Shown here piece by piece: positions 58,049-64,000 of a stretch of 64,000 nt of DNA. A program made the position numbers and the translations under genes. The notes below the pieces were generated by a model that was not told the DNA's origin, did not search any database, and worked only from the letters and a program-made list of their open reading frames with translations. The stretch is from Streptomyces geranii (GTDB taxonomy: Bacteria > Actinomycetota > Actinomycetes > Streptomycetales > Streptomycetaceae), in the NCBI RefSeq assembly GCF_002954775.1, contig NZ_PJME01000007.1, positions 282,834 to 346,833 on the forward strand. The letters are read 5' to 3'. Position 1 is the first letter of the stretch; every line of letters starts with the position of its first letter.

Positions 58049-59472
58049 GCCCCGGCCCCGCCGGAGAAGGTCCCGCGCACAGTGCCCCCACACCCACCGA
58101 CCCCACCCCCCTCCTCGTCCTGGACGTCGTAGGCCTGACCCCCCGTCTCCTCGACCACATGCCCCACCTCAAAGCCCTCGGCCAGTCCGGCTCCCGTGCC
58201 CCGCTGGGCACCGTCCTGCCCGCCGTCACCTGCGCCGCCCAGTCCACCTTCCTCACCGGCACCCACCCCTCCGAACACGGCGTCGTCGGCAACGGCTGGT
58301 ACTTCCGCGACCTCGGCGACGTACTCCTGTGGCGCCAGCACAACGGTCTCGTCGCCGGCGACAAACTCTGGGACGCCGCCCGCCGCGCGCACCCCGGCTA
58401 CACCGTCGCCAACATCTGCTGGTGGTACGCCATGGGCGCCGACACCGACATCACCGTCACCCCCCGTCCGATCTACTACTCCGACGGCCGCAAGGAACCC
58501 GACTGCTACACCCGGCCCCCGGCCCTGCACGACGAACTCACCGCCCGCTTCGGCACGTTCCCCCTGTTCCACTTCTGGGGCCCCGGCGCCGACCTCACCT
58601 CCAGCCGCTGGATCATCGACGCCACCCGGCACATACTGCGCACCCGACGCCCCGACCTGGCCCTCTGCTACCTCCCCCACCTCGACTACGACCTGCAGCG
58701 CTTCGGCCCCGACGACCCACGCTCCCTGAAAGCCGCCGCCGACCTCGACGCGGCCATGGCCCCACTCCTGGACGACGCCCGCGCCGAAGGCCGGACCGTC
58801 GTCGCGCTCTCCGAGTACGGCATCACCCGCGTAGACCGGCCCGTCGACATCAACCGGGCGCTGCGCCGCGCGGGACTGCTCGAAGTGCACACCCAGGACG
58901 GCATGGAGTACCTCGACCCGATGGCGTCACGCGCCTTCGCCGTCGCCGACCACCAGATCGCCCACATCTATGTGCGGCGACCGGAGGATCTGGAGACCGT
59001 GCAGGAAACGCTCGCCGAGCTGCCCGGGATCGAGCGACTCCTCGACGACGAGGGCAAGAAGACCCATCACCTCGACCATCCGCGCTCCGGCGAACTCGTC
59101 GCCGTGGCGGAGCCGGACGCCTGGTTCACGTACTACTACTGGCTCGACGACGCACACGCGCCCGACTTCGCACAGCTCGTCGAGATCCACCGCAAACCCG
59201 GATACGACCCGGTCGAACTCTTCATGGATCCGCGCGACCCCTACGTCAAGGTCAAGGCGGCGACCGCGCTGGCCCGCAAGAAACTCGGCCTGCGCTACCG
59301 CATGGCGGTCGTGCCCCTGGATCCCTCGCCTATTCGCGGCAGCCACGGCCGCCTTCCGGCGAGCGACGACGACGGTCCGCTCCTCATCTGCTCCACCCCC
59401 CGTGCCGTCGACGGCCGCATCGCGGCCACCGACGTGAAGTCACTCCTGCTCCAACTGGCCGGTCTCTCCTGA
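58045..59472 (+). CDS. Alkaline-phosphatase-superfamily phosphodiesterase (EboF-type)
   Basis: The 475-residue protein is a nucleotide pyrophosphatase/type I phosphodiesterase: metal/nucleophile sites PLLVLDVVGLTPRLL and PAVTCAAQSTFLTGTHPSEHGVVGNGW (catalytic threonine in VTCAAQST), then YLPHLDYDLQRFGP, VVALSEYGITRVDRPVDINRALR and AVADHQIAHIYV. The final domain ends SLLLQLAGLS. It would hydrolyse a phosphodiester or phosphate ester. No signal peptide is visible, so it acts in the cytoplasm or with an unseen carrier. It is the last gene of the overlapping ebo-type block, with ATGA coupling to EboE. Confidence 0.9.
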   Translation: MSPGPAGEGPAHSAPTPTDPTPLLVLDVVGLTPRLLDHMPHLKALGQSGSRAPLGTVLPAVTCAAQSTFLTGTHPSEHGVVGNGWYFRDLGDVLLWRQHNGLVAGDKLWDAARRAHPGYTVANICWWYAMGADTDITVTPRPIYYSDGRKEPDCYTRPPALHDELTARFGTFPLFHFWGPGADLTSSRWIIDATRHILRTRRPDLALCYLPHLDYDLQRFGPDDPRSLKAAADLDAAMAPLLDDARAEGRTVVALSEYGITRVDRPVDINRALRRAGLLEVHTQDGMEYLDPMASRAFAVADHQIAHIYVRRPEDLETVQETLAELPGIERLLDDEGKKTHHLDHPRSGELVAVAEPDAWFTYYYWLDDAHAPDFAQLVEIHRKPGYDPVELFMDPRDPYVKVKAATALARKKLGLRYRMAVVPLDPSPIRGSHGRLPASDDDGPLLICSTPRAVDGRIAATDVKSLLLQLAGLS

Positions 59473-59532
59473 CTGGTCACAAGTGAAGCACTCACCACTG
59501 ACAACGCCCTCCGATCCCGAGGAGTTCCAGCA

Positions 59533-60573
59533 ATGAGCCGCATCCAGCACACCGACCCCGAACTCGCCCACCGCCTCAGCAGACGGAACATGCTCGGCGT
59601 CGCCGCGGGCGCCACCGCAGCCGCGCTCCTGGGCGCCGCCGCGTCCCCCGCAGGCGCCGCCACCCAGTCCGCGTCCGGCGGCGCGGGCCACGGCCGTCCC
59701 GTCCTGCCGCCCGGCCGGCTCGGCATCCAGCTCTACAGCCTGCGCGACAAGGTCTCCACGCTCGGCTTCGCCCCCGTCTTCGCCGAACTGAAGAAGTACG
59801 GCTACGACGAGGTCGAGTTCGCCGGATACACCCAGGGCTCGGCGGGCCCGATCACCCTGGCCCAGCTCAAGCGGCTGGCACGCAACAACGGCCTCAACCC
59901 GATCGGCAGTCACGTCGGCTACTACTCCAGCGACCCGAACGCCTACACCTTCGCCCAGAACCTGAACAAGGTCCTCGACGACGCCCAGGCCCTCGGCCTC
60001 AAGCACATCGGCACCGCCTCAGGACCCTTCCGCTACGGCTCCACCGTCGACGCCTGGAAGCGGGCGGCGGAGGAGTTCAACACGTACGGCGCGGCGGCCC
60101 GGGCACGCGGCATGAAGTTCTACCAGCACAACCACTCCGAGGAGTTCTCCTTCGCCACCGACAACCCCAAGGTCCGCCTCTACGACGTCCTCCTCGCCGA
60201 GACCGACCCCAAGCTCGTGTACCTGGAGATGGACATCTTCTGGGCCTACTCGGGCCAGTTCCGCTTCTCCAAGCGCCCCGACGGCACCCCCGCGCCCTTC
60301 GAGCCGCTGAACTACGTGCTCAGGCAGCCCCACCGCTACCCGCTCTTCCACGTGAAGGACGGCGTCAGCGACCCCGGCAACCAGTACGGCTACCGGATGA
60401 CCGATGTCGGTGACGGCGACATCGACTACCAGCGGTTCATCTCCGCCGTGACCCGGCTGCGCGGTGAGCGGCTGGCCCACCACTGGCAGGCCGAGCACGA
60501 CAACCCGACCGAGTCCTTCACCTTCGCGCGCCGCTCCAGCCAGCACCTGCACTCGCTGCGCGAGAAGTGCTGA
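59533..60573 (+). CDS. Tat-exported TIM-barrel sugar isomerase/epimerase-like protein
   Basis: The 346-residue protein has a twin-arginine signal (LSRRNMLGVAAGATAAALLGAAASPAGA, cleavage near residue 41). A xylose-isomerase-like barrel follows: LGIQLYSLRDKVSTLGFAPVFAELKKYGYDEVEFAGYTQG, GLNPIGSHVGYY, GLKHIGTASGPF, KFYQHNHSEEF, VYLEMDIFWAYSG, LFHVKDGVS and HHWQAEHDNP. These contain the metal ligands Glu, Asp, His and Glu. An exported epimerase-like fold is unusual, since the substrates are normally cytoplasmic sugar phosphates; it may act on extracellular keto-sugars. It begins 60 bp after the phosphodiesterase gene, with GAGGAG upstream of the ATG. Confidence 0.88.
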   Translation: MSRIQHTDPELAHRLSRRNMLGVAAGATAAALLGAAASPAGAATQSASGGAGHGRPVLPPGRLGIQLYSLRDKVSTLGFAPVFAELKKYGYDEVEFAGYTQGSAGPITLAQLKRLARNNGLNPIGSHVGYYSSDPNAYTFAQNLNKVLDDAQALGLKHIGTASGPFRYGSTVDAWKRAAEEFNTYGAAARARGMKFYQHNHSEEFSFATDNPKVRLYDVLLAETDPKLVYLEMDIFWAYSGQFRFSKRPDGTPAPFEPLNYVLRQPHRYPLFHVKDGVSDPGNQYGYRMTDVGDGDIDYQRFISAVTRLRGERLAHHWQAEHDNPTESFTFARRSSQHLHSLREKC

Positions 60574-60599
60574 CGGACAGCACAGCACCGTGTGCACAT

Positions 60600-60642
60600 G
60601 AGGAGGCCCTCCCGGGGCGGCGATTCCCGGGAGGGCCTCCTC
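60600..60642. terminator. Bidirectional terminator, perfect 17-bp stem
   Basis: The two 17-nt arms (60600-60616 and 60626-60642) are exact reverse complements around a 9-nt loop. It closes both the long plus-strand cluster and the convergent transporter gene. Confidence 0.9.
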
Positions 60643-60657
60643 ACGCGCGCGTGCCGT

Positions 60658-62073
60658 TCATCCCGTGGGCTGAGCCTCCGCACTCCGGACGGCCGTGCCG
60701 TGCCCCGGCTGCCGCAGCAGCAGGGCGATACCCGCCGCCACCATGGAGACGGCACCGGCGAGGGCGTACGCGCCGTCGTACCCCCAGGCGGCGACCACCA
60801 TGGAGCCGAGGCCGCCCCCGAACAGACCGCTGATCAGCTTTCCGCTGTACACCAGCCCGTAGTTGGAGGCGTTGTAGTTCTCCCCGAAGTAGTCCGGGGT
60901 GAGCGCCGCGAACAGCGGATAGAACGCGCCGCCGCCGAAGCCGGAGAGGAAGGCGAAGAACAGGAACAGTGCCTCGCTCTTGACGTCGCCCGCCCAGATC
61001 ACGCCGAACTGGGCGAGACCCAGGACGACGATGACGAACACCAGGGTGGGCTTTCGGCCCCACAGGTCGGACAGCCAGCCCACGACACCGCGGCCGATGC
61101 CGTTGATGACCGCCATGACACCCATGGACGAGGCGGCCACCAATGGACCGAAGCCCACCTCCTTGGCGAAGTCGACCTGGAACGAGATCCCGAAGATCGA
61201 CACGCCGGCGGTCAGCACGATGGAGACCCACATAAGGGGGAGCATGCCGGTCCTGATGGCCTCCTTGGGCGTGTACTGGCGTACCGCGGGAGGGTTCTTC
61301 GCGAGGCTTGTCGCGTTCTTCGCGTCACCGGCGTACGTCAGTGGATCGATGTCCGCGGGCCACCAGTTCTTCGGGGGATCCTTGAAGAAGAAGGCGGACG
61401 CCAGGACGACGATCATGATGTAGCAGCCGATCAGGTCCAGGACCCGGTGGTAGTTCGCGGTGTCGAAGCCGTAGTTGAAGATGAAGATGAACGGCAGCGA
61501 TCCGTACGCGAACCCACCGTTGACGAACCCGGTCCTGGCTCCCCGGCGCTCGGGGAACCACTTGCCGACCATGTTGATGCAGGTCGCGTAGACGAGGCCG
61601 GCGCCGATGCCTCCGACGACGCCGAAGCCCAGGATCGCCAGCCAGACGTTGCTCAGGTGCGACAGGGCGAGGAACCCCAGGGCGCAGAGTCCCGAGCCGA
61701 TGAACATGGCCGTACGGGCCGTGAGGACGCCCTTTTCGCGCAGCCAGCCCGCCGGGAAGGCGATGCCGGCCTGGAAGAAGACCCAGACGCTGAGGATCCA
61801 GAAGGTGTTGCTCTGCGTCCAGCCGTGGGCGTGGGACAGGGTGTCCTCCGCCGAGCCGTACGCGTATTCGAAGACACTGATGGCCATCATGGCGATCCAC
61901 GGCAGGTACACCATGAGCTTGCGGGAGTGACCGAGGATGTCCCGGTCGGTCTCGCCGACGCGGTAGACACGGCCTCGGGAGTCGGTCACCTCTCGATAGG
62001 GACGGGTACGGGGACGGTGTGCGGCTTGCGGGTCGGACGACGAAGTGTTCGTCGCGATGGGATCTGCCGTCAT
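60658..62073 (-). CDS. OFA-family MFS transporter, copy 1 of tandem pair
   Basis: The 471-residue membrane protein has a hydrophilic N-terminus (about 1-50, PYREVTDSRGRVYRVGETDRDILGHSRKLM) then twelve helices. OFA signatures are VFEYAYGSAEDTLSHAHGWTQSNTFWILSVWVFFQAGIAFPAG, GLVYATCINMVGKWFPERRGARTGFVNGGFAYGS and FGGGAFYPLFAALTPDYFGENYNASNYGLVYSGKLISG. It is likely an oxalate/formate or related dicarboxylate exchanger. It lies 44 bp downstream of its paralogue in the same direction, so it is probably the last gene of an operon. The C-terminal tail is short and hydrophilic. Confidence 0.92.
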   Translation of the reverse strand: MTADPIATNTSSSDPQAAHRPRTRPYREVTDSRGRVYRVGETDRDILGHSRKLMVYLPWIAMMAISVFEYAYGSAEDTLSHAHGWTQSNTFWILSVWVFFQAGIAFPAGWLREKGVLTARTAMFIGSGLCALGFLALSHLSNVWLAILGFGVVGGIGAGLVYATCINMVGKWFPERRGARTGFVNGGFAYGSLPFIFIFNYGFDTANYHRVLDLIGCYIMIVVLASAFFFKDPPKNWWPADIDPLTYAGDAKNATSLAKNPPAVRQYTPKEAIRTGMLPLMWVSIVLTAGVSIFGISFQVDFAKEVGFGPLVAASSMGVMAVINGIGRGVVGWLSDLWGRKPTLVFVIVVLGLAQFGVIWAGDVKSEALFLFFAFLSGFGGGAFYPLFAALTPDYFGENYNASNYGLVYSGKLISGLFGGGLGSMVVAAWGYDGAYALAGAVSMVAAGIALLLRQPGHGTAVRSAEAQPTG

Positions 62074-62117
62074 CTCAGGGCGATTCCTTTGCGTCGGGTC
62101 AGTTCCTTGCCGATGGG

Positions 62118-63509
62118 TCAGGCCATTTCCTCGCCGAGCGGTTGGGGGTTGGGGGAGACCCGCCGGGCGGTCGTCGGCCTGCCCGGCGCCTTCAGGAACA
62201 CCGCCAGTACGGCGGACGCCAGGCCGATGCAGCCGGCCAGGACGAACGCGCCCTCGTAGTCCCAGTGTTTGACGACGATCGCGCCCACTCCGGAGCCGAC
62301 GAGGCCGGAGATGAGCTTCGAGCTGTAGACCATTCCGTAGTTCGAGGCGTTGTTGTTCTCGCCGAAGTAGTCCGCGGTCATGGCCGCGAACAGCGGGAAG
62401 ATCGCCCCGCCGCCGAAACCGGAGACCATGGAGCAGAACAGGAAGAACGGCATGCTGCCCATCTGGCCGGAGACCAGTACGCCGAACTGGGCCGTGCCCA
62501 GCACCAGACACACGATGATCAGCGTGTTGCGCCGCCCGTACCGGTCGGATATCCAGCCGATCACACCGCGACCGGTGCCGTTGACGATGGCCTTCAGGGA
62601 CATCGCGGTGGCCACGATCCCGCCCGCGAAGCCCATGTCCTTGCCGAAGGGCACCTGGAAGGCGATGCCGAAGATGTTGATTCCGGCGGTGCACAGCAGG
62701 CAGAACCACATCATCCACAGGACGGGCTGACGGGACGCCTCCCTCGGGGTGTACTGCTTGACCGCCGGCGGGTTCTTCTCCAGCGCCCGGCGGATCTTCG
62801 GGTCGTCCGTGGCCTTGAGCGGGTCGACGTGCGAGGGCCACCAGTTCTTCGGCGGGTCCTTGAAGAACCACCCGGCCGACGCGACGACCAGGCACAGCCC
62901 GACGCCCACACAGGCGAGCACGGTCTGGTAGTTGCTGATGTCCATGTAGGACGTGAACAGGAACACGAAGGGCACCGAGCCGTAGGCGAAACCGCCGTTG
63001 ACGAAGCCCGTCTTGCCGCCCTTGCGCTCCGGATACCACTTGCCGACCATGTTCACGCAGGTCGCGTAGACCAGACCGGCACCGATACCACTGCACATGC
63101 CGAAGCCGAAGTAGGCCACGAGCACGTTCGGCGCGTACGCCAGCGAGACGTAGCCGAGCATCGTGCCGACCGCGCCGATCATCATCGCCGTACGGGCCGG
63201 CAGCCTGCCGCTCTCCCGCAGCTGACCGGCGGGGAAGGCCACGGCCGCCTGGAAGAACACCCAGACGCCCATCAGCCAGAAGATGTGCCCGCTGTCCCAC
63301 AGGTGGGCCTCGTGGAGGGTGTCCTCCGCGGACGTGAACGCGTACTCGGCGGAGCTGATGCCCATCATGCCGATCCACGGCAGGATGACCATCCACTTGC
63401 GCCCACGGCCCATGATGTCGACATCGGATTCCCCGATGCGGTACTTGCGGCCGTTGGCATCCGTCACCTCCCGATACGGGACGGACGTTGAGTAGTCGAT
63501 CGTTGTCAT
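62118..63509 (-). CDS. OFA-family MFS transporter, copy 2 of tandem pair
   Basis: The 463-residue protein is clearly paralogous to the downstream copy: both share PYREVTDxxGRxYRxGE, DIxGxxRKxMVxLPWIxMM, MVGKWxPERxGxxTGFVNGGFAYGS, KDPPKNWWPxxxDPL and FGGGAxxPLFAAxTxDYFGEN. Twelve helices and the OFA motifs are intact. The ATG at 63509 follows AAGGAGT. Both copies keep a long cytoplasmic loop between helices 6 and 7. With the CoA-transferase upstream, oxalate/formate or a similar acid pair is the most likely substrate. No small-subunit gene is seen after either copy. Confidence 0.92.
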   Translation of the reverse strand: MTTIDYSTSVPYREVTDANGRKYRIGESDVDIMGRGRKWMVILPWIGMMGISSAEYAFTSAEDTLHEAHLWDSGHIFWLMGVWVFFQAAVAFPAGQLRESGRLPARTAMMIGAVGTMLGYVSLAYAPNVLVAYFGFGMCSGIGAGLVYATCVNMVGKWYPERKGGKTGFVNGGFAYGSVPFVFLFTSYMDISNYQTVLACVGVGLCLVVASAGWFFKDPPKNWWPSHVDPLKATDDPKIRRALEKNPPAVKQYTPREASRQPVLWMMWFCLLCTAGINIFGIAFQVPFGKDMGFAGGIVATAMSLKAIVNGTGRGVIGWISDRYGRRNTLIIVCLVLGTAQFGVLVSGQMGSMPFFLFCSMVSGFGGGAIFPLFAAMTADYFGENNNASNYGMVYSSKLISGLVGSGVGAIVVKHWDYEGAFVLAGCIGLASAVLAVFLKAPGRPTTARRVSPNPQPLGEEMA

Positions 63510-63593
63510 CTCGGTCAAGACTCCTTGCGTCGAAAGATCTGGCCAGCGCCCCCTGTCCAAATGCCTTTCGTGCGCGCATGGGTCCCGGGGGCC

Positions 63594-63612
63594 GCCGACG
63601 CGCACCGTCGGC
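63594..63612 (-). terminator. Hairpin between CoA-transferase and transporter genes
   Basis: GCCGACG and CGTCGGC form a 7-bp stem with a CGCAC loop, about 93 bp past the CoA-transferase stop. It is a possible terminator or attenuator before the transporter pair. Confidence 0.4.
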
Positions 63613-63704
63613 CGCTCCCTGTGCTCGGTTACGTCATGAACCGCCCCCCAACAGCCGGACGGCTCCGCACCTTCACCTTCGCGGTGCGCTCCAGGTCCCC
63701 CACG

Positions 63705-64000
63705 TCAGATCACCCCGCTCGCCCTGAGCAGCCGCAATTCCTCGTCACCCAGGCCGAGTTCGCCGATGAGGATTTCCTCGGTGTGTTCGCCGAGGAGGGG
63801 CGGGGTGGTGATACGGGTGGGGGAGTCGGACAGCTTGAGGGGATTCCCGACCGTGGTGAACTCACCGCGCTCGGGATGCCCGACCGTGACGATCATGTCG
63901 TTCGCGGCGAGCGAGGCGTCCTCGATGATCTCCCTCGTGGACAGGATCGGCCCACACGGAATGCTGTATGCGTTCAACCGCTCCAGCACCTCCCACTTCG
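63705..64000 (-). CDS. Class III CoA-transferase (CaiB/BaiF, formyl-CoA transferase-like), C-terminal part
   Basis: The visible 98 residues are the C-terminal end of a CaiB/BaiF CoA-transferase: KWEVLERLNAYSIPCGPILSTREIIEDASLAANDMIVTVGHPERGEFTTVGNPLKLSDSPTRITTPPLLGEHTEEIL. The PCGPI and GNPLKLSDSP strings are typical of formyl-CoA:oxalate CoA-transferase and its relatives. The gene enters from the right edge, so the catalytic aspartate is not visible. It precedes two OFA transporters on the same strand, as in oxalate-degradation loci where formyl-CoA transferase, oxalyl-CoA decarboxylase and an OFA antiporter work together. Confidence 0.85.
   Translation of the reverse strand, partial: KWEVLERLNAYSIPCGPILSTREIIEDASLAANDMIVTVGHPERGEFTTVGNPLKLSDSPTRITTPPLLGEHTEEILIGELGLGDEELRLLRASGVI

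Noticed and set aside
60658..63579. Single 973-residue frame covering both OFA transporters
   Set aside because: Its first half is a wrong-frame reading of the upstream transporter; only the second half is real. The two transporters are separate genes with their own starts.
1..64000. tRNA, rRNA, CRISPR, insertion sequences, prophage or integrase attachment sites
   Set aside because: None seen on reading both strands; no transposase, integrase, repeat-spacer pattern or rRNA-like sequence. A dedicated tRNA scan would settle tRNA absence.

Overview
The window is high-GC DNA with strong third-position G/C bias, abundant GTG starts, GGAGG-type ribosome binding sites and typical families (XRE/DUF5753 regulators paired with a DUF574 methyltransferase, SCO-type small lipoproteins, CBM2-bearing cellulases). 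Together these indicate a Streptomyces chromosome, in a catabolic, arm-like region. I see no rRNA, tRNA, CRISPR array, insertion sequence or prophage. About 55 protein genes were assigned; two are cut by the window edges.

Region 1 (1-11971) is mixed housekeeping and regulation: a metallo-beta-lactamase-fold protein (cut), a holin/phosphodiesterase fusion, an OsmC peroxidase, a solitary second DnaK, a methyltransferase/XRE pair, an MmyB-type regulator, a pterin dehydratase, a methyltransferase, and a WYL regulator that shares a perfect inverted-repeat operator with a divergent hypothetical gene. Region 2 (12023-29405) is a secreted polysaccharide-degradation island: PL11 rhamnogalacturonan lyase, GH74 xyloglucanase, GH48, GH5 and GH6 cellulases (four of the five carry CBM2; the PL11 does not), a GH75 chitosanase and a Tat-exported putative lyase. 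GH48 and GH5 are divergent and carry CebR-type operators. The GH5 gene has a TTA codon in its signal peptide (bldA control). The chitosanase has a CsnR-like palindrome.

Region 3 (29418-36538) has an acyl-CoA synthetase, a LysR regulator with a divergent bile-acid-symporter-family transporter, a GH33 sialidase with a LamG domain, and a MarR regulator with two tandem operators and an apparently leaderless promoter. Region 4 (36629-41145) links formate/oxalate functions: fdhD, an OFA-family transporter with its 48-residue 'small subunit', a FabH-like synthase and a FadR-type GntR regulator. A perfect GntR-like palindrome lies between fdhD and the transporter. A matching half-site lies before the regulator.

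Region 5 (41469-60573) is a run of 15 same-strand genes. The first block is a ROK regulator, a RbsA/RbsC/RbsB-type sugar ABC transporter, a Gfo/Idh/MocA dehydrogenase, a TIM-barrel isomerase, a secreted glucose/sorbosone-dehydrogenase-PKD-CBM6 protein and a secreted ThuA-DUF1080 protein. This looks like oxidation (possibly 3-keto) and uptake of a sugar or cyclitol. After a strong terminator comes a tightly overlapped operon: an inositol-phosphate-synthase-like protein, a TIM-barrel epimerase, EboA, a TatD-type hydrolase, EboE and a phosphodiesterase. This is an ebo-type cluster without the usual prenyltransferase (EboC) and dehydroquinate-synthase-like (EboD) members. A Tat-exported TIM-barrel isomerase follows. 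Its substrate is unknown, and I consider it the most interesting system here.

Region 6 (60658-64000, minus strand) holds two paralogous OFA transporters downstream of the 3' end of a class III CoA-transferase, probably an oxalate/formate module running off the right edge.
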